The notes: a model not told the origin generated them from the sequence alone. DNA of 64,000 nucleotides from Misgurnus anguillicaudatus (GCF_027580225.2 NC_073341.2:13942501-14006500); one strand, 5' to 3'; counted from the stretch's first letter, positions 20,936-33,474 are shown. Numbers and translations are program-made.

Positions 20936-21154
20936 TATATTTTGAAAAATTATGGTAAGCACACAGTTGATCCTATAGTACTTGTTTTCCTACTATGTGC
21001 AGTTACCATCATTAATCAAAATATCTTCTTTTGTATTCACCAGGTTTGTAACACCATGAGGGTGAGTACATGATGACAGAATTTTCATATTTGGGTGAAT
21101 TATCCCTTTAAAGCAAAGATTCAGATAGGTTGATGAATTATTTATGATATTTTC

Positions 21155-21440
21155 TAGAGATGCACCGATATATCATTGGATGATAAAAAATAACACTATT
21201 GCAATAGTTAACAGCCAATAGTCATGGCCGATATATCCTGTCAATCAAAAGAGAACAGGAAAATGCAATAAATTTGAGCTCAATTTAATGTTTAACATTA
21301 ATGATCACTATATGAATGAATAACATTCAGAAAATGTGATCTTCAGAATTTCGTTAATGCAAATTAATATGCCCACCAAACTCGGTATCAGTCTAAATTA
21401 TCGTCTATCGATAGAAGAATTTAATACAGGCACATCCCTA
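21155..21440. mobile_element. hAT-type MITE with exact 8-bp duplication
   Basis: Starts TAGAGATGCACCGATATATC and ends GGCACATCCCTA. ATATTTTC flanks both sides (21147-21154, 21441-21448). Short ATCGATA-type palindromes inside. 286 bp, non-coding. Confidence 0.85.
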
Positions 21441-21448
21441 ATATTTTC

Positions 21449-23329
21449 ATATGTAACAGTATGAATAATTATATTTTTTAATATCACTGTTATTATCAAC
21501 AGCAGTATACTGTGACATCCCTATGTTCAAAAATGCATAGTTGTTCCAGCTTCCCTCCAACACTAGATGGTGCTATTGTAGCTGTTTATTTCAATAAAGT
21601 TGTATCCCCTCACTGCAGACGCAAAAAGCTATTAACCAATACATTTGCAGGAAAGCAGACTCAGGGAAACTGTTTTCCGTTTAATTTAATTCACTTTCAA
21701 AATCGAATACGATTGCCTTGTTTCGTTTCAGTTTTGCCTAGAAAAGTACTATAATTAAGCTGTTTCTCCTAAACAGTCAGTTTTAGTATAAGCAAACGAA
21801 GGTTCTTATTAATGTAAGTCTCCCAAGGGTAAATAAGCAGACAGTCTTTTAATAATGCAATTCATGCTTGTTTAAACAATTACCAGCGTACGGGTTAATA
21901 GACAGCATTGGCTTAGTTCAGTACTATGTCAACAAGGATGGGCCATTGTTTGGTTTGGTCTTTATGGCTCATCAGAAATTCTTCTGTTTTCAAAGATGAT
22001 TTATTCCAGAAATCTTCATTCTGGACTCAGGACTGCAGTAACCAACGCGATTTCTCTCACTATGGCAAGTTCATATTCCTGTCTCTTGTGTGTAAAGTCA
22101 GGGTAAATAAAAGAAAGATGGATTTTTGCTGGCAGGAAAGCTCTTCAAATGTATTTCAAAGTGGAGATGTTCCTGGACAAGAAGAGGCACCACAAAATGT
22201 AGTTAAAGCTAAAAGTGATGGCAAAAACAACAGGTTACTTAAAAAAAGATTTATAAAAAATAAATTTTAACTTATAATTTAATCAAACACTTGCCATTGC
22301 CATATAAGCTGGCTTTAAAAAGAAAAGAAACATAAATAAACAAGCTGTGATGTTTAAAGTTTTACAACTTTCGCAATGTTTTTTTTACGAGTTTCAATGC
22401 CAATTTATATACCAGTGCCTTTTCTTCATTTTAAACGATTTTGTTTTAGCAAAATTTGTATTCACATTTGTAGTCACAGCTGTGAGATGTCTCACCGCAG
22501 CACTTAATTCTTTATTTCATATGACGGGATCATCGTGCGGTAAATATGCAAATGCAGGTGTTCTCGCCTTCACACAGCACCACTGATCTCACTCAGCTTA
22601 GTAAGGAAATGTCAGAGGAAGCAGTAACACTCACGGCACATCTGGATCCCATCTGAATGTTGGACACAGTCAGGGGTTGAATACCTAGCAGGCAGCTTCC
22701 TAGTCTCTCAGTTAAAGATCTAAATATGCATGCTATCTTTCAGTGTGCTTATGATTTCCAAAGGCAATACCCCAAACCTGACTGTCATTTCAAAGCCATT
22801 TAGATGCTCTACTGTGTCTTTATAGATAAACGTAACCTGGTCTGGTTTGGTCGTGATGTTGAATATCTGATTAATTCCATCAAATATGATACACAAGCAT
22901 TAAAGGCACAAATAATGTTTTGTTGAAAACTATTAGATATGCTAGAAGAACTAGTAACATCAAATATAATAATTGTGAAAACTACAAACCACCATGCTGT
23001 AAATTCCAATTTAAAACTTTTTATTTATCTAATTTGCGAAATTGACCAAACACACGCATTTGGATAGTAATTTAATGCCTATTGCTAAATCGTAATTATA
23101 AATTGTCCCAGATTTTGGCTACATGATATGCATATTTAAATAAAACATAATTGAAGTCCCATTTTTCCTGCACTTTTGAAGCTTTGATTGTGTTTACGGT
23201 GAGGAATATAACATGTGTTCATGTTTCATGAAAAAAAAAACGCTGTATTTTTCACACAACTTACTTATCTCTCTGTTTTCACTGTCCTCAAAACGGGCTG
23301 ATGTCTTGTTCTATGAAGTCCCTCCTTCA
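21449..23329. other. Long stretch without recognised genes or repeats
   Basis: Several frames of 80-115 codons occur (for example 21926-22270), but none has a motif I know or exon-like splice signals on both sides. No terminal repeats were seen. It could be single-copy non-coding DNA. Confidence 0.4.
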
Positions 23330-23755
23330 CAGTGGCGGCTGGTGACTTTTTTTTGAAGCTCACGATGCGAATTTCGTCACAACATGTATGTAGCTTGTCA
23401 TGTGTGTGGTTCGTCATTTCAAAATATGTGTTCTGCACTTTGAGAGATCGTGTGTGCATCACGTGTCATGCCAAAATAAGTGCCTGCTGCCTTGAACTTG
23501 ATAGGAGACGCTCGCGTGTGCCAGGTATTCGCACAATCTCATGCGTAATCAGAGTTTACTGTTAAGGGAACATGAGTGTCTCTTTTATCATAAACGGTTT
23601 TGACGCGTCTCCAGCAGGCACTAATTTTGACAAAACACGTGCGATCTCTCCACACGCATGACACATATTTTGGAAAAGGGAACCACACACGTGACAATCC
23701 GAACACTTATTATGAATTAGCGCATCCTCGGAAGTGCAGTCACGAGCCGCCACTG
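23330..23755. mobile_element. hAT MITE, CAGTGGCGGCTGG family (copy 1)
   Basis: TIRs CAGTGGCGGCTGGTGACT and AGTCACGAGCCGCCACTG. Exact 8-bp duplication CTCCTTCA at 23322-23329 and 23756-23763. 426 bp. The interior closely matches 55836-56279 and has its own inverted blocks (ACGTGTCATGC, GCATGACACATATTTT). Confidence 0.92.
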
Positions 23756-23763
23756 CTCCTTCA

Positions 23764-24857
23764 GAAATACGTAACAAGTTGTGATTGTAAAGCTGGTTTA
23801 GTGTGTTGTGATTTGACGGCAGATTATCTTAGCTGGCGACTGACGTATTCCCAGACTGTCCTATAAAAAATAACGACCTAATAGTTAATTTGGGAAGCAT
23901 CCATAATACGACGTCAAGGGATGTATAAGGGATTAGTGCCCTGTAGCAGCCAAAGCTTATCCGAACTGTGGTTACGTTTAAAAAAAAATTTTCACCTTAT
24001 ACGTCAGATTAGACGCATTTTATATTCTGGAATTGTAACATTTAGGGGCGTTTTCCCGGACAGGGATTAGACTAGTCTTAACCCACCCTTACCATAAACA
24101 CAACTTCACAACCAAATAAAACACAACACTACACGACAAGTAATAGTCATGGGTATTCATAGCATAAATTGACAAAAAACAACAATATAAAAGTATTACA
24201 AACAATTTACGTTGCAAACTGAAGCCATACGATCACTTTATATGAAGAAATCCATAAATGCAACGCAAACAGTCAGATCTCATTCAAATATTAACCAAAT
24301 ATAAAACATTAGAGCATGATGCAGTCATGACAGCAATAGCGCTTCACATTCTTAACCAACGTAATGATGCAGTTGATGACAAGATACACAAGAGCCAATG
24401 GTATTTCACAATCAAAGATGACATATCATCGCTTTTTCTGGCGGCAGTTTTTGAATTAGTGTACACCAGATCTGATATCTACGGGGAAGTGTGATCACTT
24501 TTGCTCTTTTCTTCATAAAAAGATTGTTTTACATCTGTAAACTTAAAAAAGTACTTAAAAAAAAATTGTGACTGCTTTGTATGCTGGGTTTATATTGTAT
24601 CATTAATATTGGTTATGTTTTTTTGCCATAAATGCCTGAATATTCTAATGTGTATTATAAACTACAATTAATCCTGGCAGTTTAAATTGAAAATCATATT
24701 CCAATGCATGTCATCATAGCAAAATTATACCCCAAAACATAATTTCATACCCTAATATATTAAGTTTCACCTGTAGCTGGTAGAGGCGCTAATTTAGTAA
24801 ACGCCTCTGTTGGTCGTATTTGAGAAAAGGTGCAGACGACCACATTACTCATATGAG
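23764..24857. other. Mostly unrecognised; one hAT-like terminus near 24040
   Basis: A GGGGCGTTTTCCCGGACAGG block near 24045 resembles the end of a common fish MITE but has no partner. The 78-codon plus frame at 24258-24494 has no known motif. Confidence 0.35.
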
Positions 24858-25143
24858 TTAAAGGAACAGTATGTAAGAAATGTATATCAATTAATCATAA
24901 AATGACCCTGATGTGTCACTAGACATTAAAAAATCATTTTCATTTCAAATACTTATATCACTGACAACAGTAATCCGGCCAGGATATTGTCATTTAAAAA
25001 GTGGAGTTAAAGCCCTCAACTGATGTTTATGTTGTTATTTTATGTATTGGCCACCAGTTGTGTGATTGCAGTACCAGTTTTAGCCACAAGTTTTGTGATT
25101 GCAATACCAGTTTTGGCCACAGTCCTACATACTGTTCCTTTAA
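24858..25143. mobile_element. TTAA-flanked MITE
   Basis: Left TTAAAGGAACAGTATGTAAG and right CTACATACTGTTCCTTTAA are inverted, both at TTAA. Inside, a 39-bp direct duplication (GTTGTGTGATTGCAGTACC and GTTTTGTGATTGCAATACC) sits near the right end. Confidence 0.85.
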
Positions 25144-26289
25144 AGGACTTGTTGCGTATTCCTGTAGGCGGAGGTTAGTAAAAACTCTTATATTGACATC
25201 TTATATCCAAGAAGTAGAGGGCTGTAGTCCAAACCAGCCATTCTCTGTAGTCCTTAAAAAGCGATATCTGTTGAAGAAAATATATCACTTGGCACTGAAC
25301 TTTATCATTTTGCAGGTATTATTTATGCTCTAACACTAACTAAAGTTTGAAAAATGGGAACCAGAAAAACAGAAGCTTTAATGATTTTCCTTCTGAGGTG
25401 AACAAACATTTGTTGGAAAAAAGCATTGCTTTACTTTGTTTTAGGTCCTAGTTTATACCAAATTTGCAGAAAAGGCACCATCTACCCAAAAAATAAGGGC
25501 TGCTTTCAATTGTGCAAAATTAAACAAAGCATCAATAAACTTAATGAACTTCAAAGCCTTTGGTAGCTTGTCTGAAAGACTTTTTTCAGTAGCGTCTGGA
25601 AATTACTGGTCAAATGTTTGACAACACTAAATCATTTGTGGTCTCTTTTTCCAATAATGTGATAATCAACCATGCAGAAAATTAAAGGCAGGCTTTTCTC
25701 TTTATATCTCACATTCTCTTTGAAAGAAGTGTGTTTTATTGGTTTTTCTTATGCTTTTGGATTAATCTTCTTACAGTGATTTTGGCATGGCTTTGTCCCA
25801 AATCGTCCAAGTCACATCTCACTATCTCTTTCTCACATGTTGTTTCACTGCAAATATAGTAAATATGCCAAGAAGGAAAGAGAGTGCAATGCTAAACTTT
25901 GTTTATGTAATTATTGTTTATGATGTTTAACATGGTTTAACCTCTTAAGCGTCGTCCTATCCTTTAGAGTGGGGGGGTGAAAAGTTGAAGTGCATCTTCA
26001 AATGAATATAACTCTGGCACTTTTTGGTCTAGAAGCCTAATCTTGGTCTTGTTTTAAAGAAGACAATTGAAGGTTTTTGACTGAAGTGTAACCAGGTGAA
26101 AATATTTAACAGAAAAATTGTTATAGCAGTTTACATTTATTTTAATAAATAAAAATAATCCAATAACATATTAATTTTATTTAAAAAATTATAAAAAGGT
26201 AATTTTTTTAAAAAAGTAATAATGTAAACATGAAGCCAGATGTCTCAAGCAGTTGTGATCCAAATTTCAAGTTAAAATCACAAAAAATG
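25144..26289. other. Unrecognised AT-rich spacer
   Basis: No coding motif or repeat termini found. A G-run (GGGGGGG) lies near 25972, just before the tandem array region. Confidence 0.4.
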
Positions 26290-27480
26290 AGGTTTGTGTT
26301 ACAGTTTTAGTGGTTTTACCAACAACGGCCAGTAGGTGTCAACGGTTTGCTGCATACTCTTGTCATAAATGAATCAATTACTTTCACAGCATTATTATTA
26401 CTGCTAAAACATTTTGAAATATGAAAACTACATTCTAAGAGCTTTCCAATGATATATAGTTTGTCAACATTTTTGAAGATTTATAATAGGATATAGGCAT
26501 TATGAATAAATAATAATAATATGCATTCCTATGGGAGGGGGGCATGTAACAAAAAACTGTCACTAAATTATTTCTATCATCAAATGACTTTGACATATGA
26601 AAACTACATTCTGAGAGCTTTCCAGTGATATATAGTTTATCAAGATTTTTGGGGTTTAGGGTGGGGGTTTAGTGTTAAACAAATGTAAAAACATATTGGG
26701 CCTACATGTGGGCCAGTGACCTTTTTGAAACTGACTTTCACTACGTCATTTTTTTCTCAAAATGGTAAAGATATATGATAACTACACTCTTAGAGCTTTC
26801 CAATGATATATAGTTTGTCAAAATTGTTTAGGTTTGGAATAGGGTATTAGTGCTATACATATGTAAAAACAAACTGGGTCCACCTGTGGCCCGGTGACAT
26901 TTTAGAATCTGACTCTTACTCTGTTATAATTTCTCCAAAATGGTGATAAAATATGAAAACTACACTCTTAGAGCTTTCCAATGATATATAGTTTGTCAAG
27001 ATATTTTAGGTTTAGATAGGGTATTTGCGTTACCAATATATAATAACAACATGGGCCCACCTGTGAACCTGTGGCATTTTAGAAAATGGCTCTCACTATG
27101 TAATGTCTTTCCCAAAATTCTGATGATAAATGGAAACTACACCCTTAGAGCTTTCAAACGATATATAATTTGTCAGGATTGGATAAGAATTCACATGGAA
27201 AACACTGAAGTAAACGTAGGCGCCCCACTGGCGAGACAGTGACATTTATCAGGATATAAATGTTTTGAGGCGCACTCTCTTCATAAATGAATCAATTACT
27301 CTCCCTACATAAATTATTTTATAAAACACTGCTGAAATATGTATTCTAGAGGCTTAGACCTTTCCAACAATATATAGTTTGTAGTGATAGATTAACATTT
27401 ACCTCAACAATATTGAAGTAAACTTAGGTGTCCCGTATACGGGACGGTGATGCTTAACAGATTTAACCATTTTTCTATTA
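26290..27480. repeat. Degenerate tandem array, ~177-bp monomer, six copies
   Basis: The core GAAAACTACA...GAGCTTTCCAATGATATATAGTTTGTCAA (given here in parts) recurs with GCTTTCC at about 26441, 26617, 26794, 26972, 27149 and, degraded, 27359. Spacings are 176, 177, 178, 177 and about 210 bp. Each unit also has a CCTGTG...CATTTT block. Copies differ substantially, so this is an old array. It may be part of a larger element whose edges I cannot set. Confidence 0.85.
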
Positions 27481-28236
27481 ATATAGTAATCATAGTGTAT
27501 TGTTCTGTACAGAGGTGCAAACTTTACATCATACTGATAAAGAAACTTTTCAGCTTATCATCTTTCAGTTTAATATAAAATAATCACACTGCAATAAACT
27601 TTAAACCCCTGTAGGCGATTATTTTAACACATAAAACTCATAACGGAGTTTTTAATGTTTTATGTTTTTCCTACATATACAATGTAACTGTACATCATTT
27701 AGTATACAATATGTGGACGAATATCCGAATCAGTCCTGGGCTGGGTTTCCCGATAACGATTGAACTTAGCACTTAAGAGCGCTTTCTACGAGCTACATAA
27801 CGAACATTCGTTGTTCATTTACGTGCGTTTCCCAAAGATGCACGTGAAACGATCGCTCGCAGCTGGGTTTTAAGTGCTACTTACCAGTCGCTATCCGTTT
27901 GTCAAGTGCTGAAATGTCACCAATAGAATGACTCGAATTTGTAGCAGAAGCTTGTTTAGGCTAATGATCTTCAGCCGATGTGAACTAATATTTTTAATAA
28001 TATATTTTCATTATTGTTCAATGACTTTTTAAATGTTTTAATGATTTATTAAATATTCTTTTCCGTATTTAGTTAGGACTCGTCCAACTCCGAAATGCCT
28101 TCTGCGTTTCTATTATAGTTTCTATTATTATTATTATTATTTGTTGTTTATTATCTATGTTTATTTATTATGTAAGCAATAAGGTAAGAGAGGCTGTGCT
28201 GTATCGTGAATAAGTAACGGCTGAAGGGCGTTGTTA

Positions 28237-28613
28237 GGGGCTGGACACACCAAAACTTTTAAACGCGGCTGAAAACGCCTTGAGGAAGCCGAATGCCAGC
28301 TGTTTTTCAGCTGAGTGCCAGCTTTCTTCAGCTAAGCGCTTTGGTAGCTCTGATACGTCAGCTGTGAGACGGTTGGTTGCTGTGATACTTGTCCCGCCCC
28401 ACCTACACTGTGATTGGACGGCCGCGTGAGAACTGACATTGACGAGCGGAGCTTTTCTTCCAAAGTTGAACATTTCTCAACTCTCTGCGTCGGTTTTCAG
28501 CGCGGAAAAAAAACGCTAGCTGCTGGCTTATTTGAAAAACGCTGAGCTTCCATTGAAAACAATTGAAAACATGCACCGGCCGCGGGCGTAAAAGCGTTGG
28601 TGTGCACGCCCCC
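28237..28613. mobile_element. PIF/Harbinger MITE in duplicate unit 1
   Basis: Left GGGGCTGGACACACCAA and right TTGGTGTGCACGCCCCC. 3-bp duplication TTA at 28234-28236 and 28614-28616. The uninterrupted site GTTGTTAGGCACG is visible in unit 2 near 29078, proving the boundaries. Internal GCTGAAAACGC and AGCGTTTTTT motifs are inverted. Confidence 0.92.
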
Positions 28614-29423
28614 TTAGGCACGACGCGAAGCGGAGTCTCTGCAACCCCTTCAGCTGTTACTTATTCACGATACAGCACTTGCCTCGAGTACCTTATTGCT
28701 TTCATAAAACGGTTACCACACAATATTAAAGTAAAAAAATATTAGTGCAACTTTCATGAAGTTAAATCAATAAAAGCATTCCTTCCGCTAGAAAAAATAG
28801 TCCCTGAATGCAAACAACAACATGGAAGCTCAAATAAAAACAACAAACTGTTCTCAGACTTTGTCTCATTATATGTTTATGTGTTGCTAAGGGTGTTGCT
28901 AAGGGCGCAGTGATATTAAATAGAACCGTTGGGTGAAGTGGTCATAGCAGTGTTTTATCGTGAATAAAGCACACCTATTGACCAATCAGACTCAAGGATT
29001 GGAACTAACCGTTTTATAAGTAAGCAATAAGGTACGAGAGGCTATGCTGTATCGTGAATAAGTAACGGCTGAAGGGCGTTGTTAGGCACGACGCGAAGCG
29101 GAGTGCCTGCAACCCCTTCAGCCGTTACTTATTCACAATACATCACTTGCCTCGAGTACCTTATTGCTTTTATAAAATGGTTACCACACAATATTAAAGT
29201 AAAAAAAAATATTTGTGCAACTTTCATGAAGTTAAATCAATAAAAGCATTCCTTCCGCTAGAAAAAATTGTCCCTGACTGCGAACAACAACATGAAAGCT
29301 CAAATAAAAACAACAAACTGTTCTCAGACTTTGTCTCATTATATGTTTATGTGTTGCTAAGGGTGTTGCTAGGGGCGCAGTGATATTAAATAGAACCGTT
29401 AGGTGAAGCGGTCATAGCAGTGT

Positions 29424-29695
29424 TTTAGTAAGGAATAATTGACGACGGGCCATTGAATTATAAGAAAATAATGGGAAATGCCGTTACACCGCAGGTGTGC
29501 ATTATTTTCAAATAATTCAAAAGACCGGAGTCAATTATTCCGCTTATACCACGGTTATCACAAACATTGCTCTGGTGCCTATTTTTAGGACATTTGAAAA
29601 GTTAGGTGTGCGGTTTACAGAAAAATAATCAACACCCATAGAACATTTCTCAGCCAATCAGAATGCAGCATTGAACAGACCCGTGGTATAATCTT
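29424..29695. mobile_element. ACCACGGGTCTG-family insertion in duplicate unit 2
   Basis: Inserted relative to unit 1 (GTGTTTTATCGTGAATAAAG there). It contains AATAATTGACGACGGGCC at one side and CAGACCCGTGGTATAA at the other. An inverted relative lies at 43130-43390. GCATTATTTTC...GAATAATTC-type inverted blocks are inside. The exact duplication is ambiguous. Confidence 0.75.
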
Positions 29696-30477
29696 GAATA
29701 AAGCACACCTATTGACCAATCAGAATCAAGGATTGGAACTAACCGTTTTATAATATGGATTATTGCATTGTACCGTAAATATTTATTTGGTTTCTTTAAT
29801 TAGATGCCATTTCCCTTCAAAACAATGTTTAGATGAATTATAGCAGCAATTGGTATGAACCATTTATCAATTTGCTATACCACCTTTACCAAAATACAAA
29901 ACACTTTTACCAACTTGTATAAAATACGTTTTCCTTCTTTATTAATTTATGTTTAATCATTTAAATTTGATTTCTCATTTGAATTTTAAATATATTATAT
30001 TATTTATTTAATATAAAATAAACAAAGAAGAACTCAATAAATAAATAAACATTTAAAACATTACATTATCATCATTGCAGGAGTGCAATTTGCTGTTTGT
30101 CCTGCAGGTGACCTTGTAACTCTGTTATCTTACGATGCACTTATGAATGAACGATTACTCCAGAGCGCTCGTAGATCTACGATGATTTTCAAGTGCTACT
30201 TAAGTTACGAAGCTTTTGGGAAACATCCCGTAATTCTAAGATGATTCGTACGATCGTTTTTACGATCTACTTAGCCTTACGATGCTTTTGGGAAACCCGG
30301 CCCTGGCCTCTGCTCAATCGCATCAGCTCAGACCATAGATATGTACAGCAGTTTCAGACATATAAAAGTCTGGTTTTACAGTGCACACGTCAGTTGTGTA
30401 TTTGCAGCGCTGATATTAACAGTTAAACCTTAAAGCATTCACACTGCACATGTTAGCTACACATGCTCGTGTCACAG

Positions 30478-31804
30478 GCTGCGTTCACACGGTACCATAA
30501 TACTGTTGTCAAAACCGTATTTGAGTCCTTAAGACGGTTCCGTTCACACGCAGTTCGGTTATTTACGGGTTTGACAACCGCATTCTATAACCGACTTCAC
30601 ACCCGTAACTTTTCGGGTTTCACAACCGTATTTACAGAGAAGCTGTGCCGTGTGAACGGAATCGCACTGAACAACCAGTTGTCTGTCACGTCATTCGTTG
30701 CTCTTGTGTTAAGATAACGTTACAGTGCATGAAAATGACTGCAAACTACGCACCAGAATTGTTCCATAAGGTTAATGTGATATTATATTACCTTCATAGA
30801 CGCCACAGAACATATTACATTACGCATAAAATTGCGTGCAGCCAAGTAAGTGAGTAAATATGTTAGGGTAGGGTATATATAAAGTTTAAACTTTAAAAGT
30901 GGACAATTAATATAATGTTAACTGTATAATAAAAGGGATATAAAAATTAGCTGTTTATTTACTCACCTTTTCTCTTCAGTAGAGCAATAAAGAAGATATT
31001 TTGCAAAAAAACCCATCTGTGATTCATATAATGCAAGGCAAAAGATGCGTCACTTTGAGAGGTCAAAAAGCAGATATATCCAATACAAAAGTAATCTCCA
31101 TGACTCCTGGTGACATTTTTTGCTGCTTGTGAAGCAAATCGGTCGGTTTTTGCAGGATATTGAACGTTGTTTACAACATTATTAGCAGCCATAAAGAACT
31201 GTGGCAACATATAAAGTGCGCTTTTTACACTCCCGCTCTTTAGGTGGCGCTAAGAGGCTGGTCTTGCCTGCGGTTGGTAAACCATACTCCCTACGCCACC
31301 TACAGAGCGGGAGCGTAAGCGCACTTCCTATTTGGCTGCGTTAATGGTTTAAATAAAGTTTGATTTCTTGCAAAAACGGATCGATTTGCTTCATAAGTCG
31401 TTATGATTACTTTTATATTGTATATATCTGCTTTGGTAAAACGTGCAGTTGCTGAAACTGATTTTATGTTCATTCATTTTGGAAATTAAAACTTTAATAA
31501 GGAACCACCCTTGTTTATTTTTCTCTGCACAATGGTAAGCGTTACACCAGCCAGCTGTTTTTGTTAATTACATAAATAAAGTTTTCCCCATTGCATAAAT
31601 AATACTTTTTTTTATATTTACGTTCGTCACTATGGTTACAGGCGCCGCGTGTAACTAGCATACGGGTTTGAGGTCGGTTGCTCGTTCATACAAGCAGTGT
31701 TCTATTTGTGTCTTTAATTTGCTGTGTGAACAGGACACTTCCAGACTCACACCTGTAAGTAAATACGGTTGTCACTCCCGAAATTTTGTTGTGTGAACGC
31801 ACCC
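30478..31804. mobile_element. TIR element with GCGTTCACAC ends
   Basis: Left GGCTGCGTTCACACGG and right TTGTGTGAACGCACCC are inverted. ACCGTATTT / AAATACGGTTGT blocks continue the inversion. No clear target duplication. It contains a palindromic segment (31060-31460) that may be a separate insertion. Confidence 0.6.
31060..31460. repeat. Two-arm palindrome inside the 30.5-31.8 kb element
   Basis: An inner hairpin pairs AAGTGCGCTTTTTACACTCC (from about 31214) with GAGCGTAAGCGCACTT. The outer arms at about 31060-31165 (minus) and 31363-31460 (plus) share CGATTTGCTTCA, GATTACTTTT and ATATATCTGCTTT. The minus arm holds an 83-codon frame without a recognised domain. Confidence 0.6.
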
Positions 31805-32787
31805 ACAGAAAAAGAGCTAAAGCAGCTGTGTAATCGTTTCAGTACCGAGTGCAGCCTCACCATATATAATATATGTGTCTCGAATTACTAATCCATTCGG
31901 TTATTTGTGTTGATGTGATTGGTTACATTTGTTTGTGTCATTTGAGTACTACCCCTTTATGAATGTTTTATGAAGTTAAAGCAGATCTGCTCACTCAGAT
32001 TCAAGATTTAAAAAAGCTTTCAGCAAAATTATTTGTGCATGTACAATAACAAGAAAAACAAAACAGTACAGGGTAATTCCAGTGTTATGAATGTGACATT
32101 AGAACCCATAATGACAGCTGAAATGTCTCAGTAATAACAAACCTCTTACAATATTTAAATTGGTAATTTTATTTTTTCAGAGGACCTAATCTGGGGAGTT
32201 GACAGGAAAAATATGTTTTTCGAACATTTTGTACTATTTTTAAGCTTCCCAAATAGGCAAGGTTTGTTTCACTTCAATAAATTCATAAATTTAGCCAACT
32301 CTTAAAATACATACGCATTCGCATGAGATCAGGTTGAACATAACATGAAATATCTGTATTGTATGTAACCACCCTCATCAAATTTTAAGATACAGATTTT
32401 AAGAACAGGTCTGTTTGTGTGCGCGCCCCAACTTTTGTTGTTCATAGTAAGGATGACCTAACAGAGATGACCATACAGAATAATAAAAACTGTCACTAAA
32501 ACAATTGGGGAAAGAGGTAACACTATGGAATACTATAAAAATAATAATACAAAACAGCACTCTTTTTTCTTTCTTTCTCTCTTCTATTTTTATTACTCCA
32601 TCCAGGCTACAGCAATCAGCTCAGATCAGTTTGGACAAGAAGCAGAGAGGAAGTAGAGATGTGTAAACTTACTGTGGAATGTGTTTCCTCTCGAGTCTTC
32701 ATTAGACTGTTTCTACATTATTTGCATGTGTTTGTGTGGGCAAAGGGTAAGAGTTCACGAATGGCAAAACAACTGGTTAGTTATTTC
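31805..32787. other. Unrecognised spacer
   Basis: AT-rich with a CT-rich microsatellite-like run (TTTCTTTCTTTCTCTCTTC) near 32568. No coding or transposon signal resolved. Confidence 0.4.
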
Positions 32788-33003
32788 TACCGTACACATC
32801 ACCACCTTATTCTTGTAATGTTTAATGGCAGGTTGCGAAACAACTTCACAGGTGCATACCACCACCTACTGTATCGGGTGCTTGGCTTGAGGGCGCATAT
32901 ACATTATAAGGGGCTCCTGATACAGTAGGTGGCGGTATGCACCTGTGAAGTTGTTTCACAACCCCCCATTAAACATTAAAAGAATAAGGTGGTGATGTGT
33001 ATG
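32788..33003. mobile_element. Near-perfect hairpin MITE, ~90-bp arms
   Basis: Left arm 32788-32882 and right arm 32907-33001 are inverted: ACACATCACCACCTTATTCT with AATAAGGTGGTGATGTGT, and ACAACTTCACAGGTGCATAC with GCACCTGTGAAGTTGTTT. The central loop is about 24 bp. This would form a long stable RNA hairpin if transcribed. Non-coding. Confidence 0.88.
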
Positions 33004-33474
33004 TGCGTATTGCTTTGGGGATATTGTTGTATCAGATTTTGTTACCATCCACTAGCTATATACGACTGACAGGCTGAAAAGGTTGGAGATAAAAATCTAC
33101 ATTTGTGTTCTACTGAAGAAACAAAGTCATCTTCATCTTGGATGGCCTAAGGTAAACTGATAAACATAAACATTTTGTTTAAAGATGAACTATCGCTTTA
33201 ACACATAATTTAACACTGGAATTATGTGTTAATAAGTTGGTAGTTTTTTTTATTCATTTCTGAACTGTAGAACACCTGAAAGATGACAATAAAATAAAAT
33301 TTCTTTCGCTCTTTAAATGTTTCACACAAAACGTATATTGTCTGAACTTTTACAGTACAAAACCTGGTAGTTAACACTGTTTAAAACCCTAACTGGACCT
33401 TTCCATTTTGGTGCCAGTTTGGCCATACGAGAGTAGGAAGCCCGAGACAGAGGGTGAGTATGTAACCAGACTAA

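Larger units (their letters stand above)
19389..21111. mobile_element. TTAA-flanked element interrupted by two insertions
   Basis: The left end TTAAAGGAATAGTTCA continues after the first insertion as CACAAAAAATACAATTCTG. The right end, inverted, is TTAAAGGGATAATTCACCC. ATTCTGTCATCAT occurs in both arms. This is the very common fish TTAAAGGGATAGTTCACCC repeat. Removing 19405-20337 plus one duplication, and 20437-20935, leaves a compact palindromic MITE of about 280 bp. Confidence 0.85.
28172..29753 (+). repeat. Tandem duplication of a ~470-bp unit, each copy with a different insertion
   Basis: Unit 1 is 28172-29019 and unit 2 is 29020-29753. Both start GTAAGCAATAAGGTA and end AACTAACCGTTTTATAA. 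The units share GAATAAGTAACGGCTGAAGG, CCCCTTCAG.CGTTACTTATTC (inverted within the unit), AGCATTCCTTCCGCTAGAAA and ATTGACCAATCAGA. Unit 1 has a 377-bp Harbinger MITE that unit 2 lacks. Unit 2 has about 270 bp (29424-29695) that unit 1 lacks. Without insertions the units are about 470 and 464 bp. Confidence 0.88.
27726..30301. mobile_element. GGGTTTCCC-type inverted-repeat element containing later insertions
   Basis: Left end CCTGGGCTGGGTTTCCCGAT and right end TTTTGGGAAACCCGGCCCTGG are inverted. Near both ends are CGATC/GATCG and ACGA-rich arms (AGCACTTAAG...; ...CTTAAGTGCT-like). A second family left end occurs at 36183. The 2.6 kb interior is mostly the tandem-duplicated unit described below. 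The target duplication is unresolved. Confidence 0.6.
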
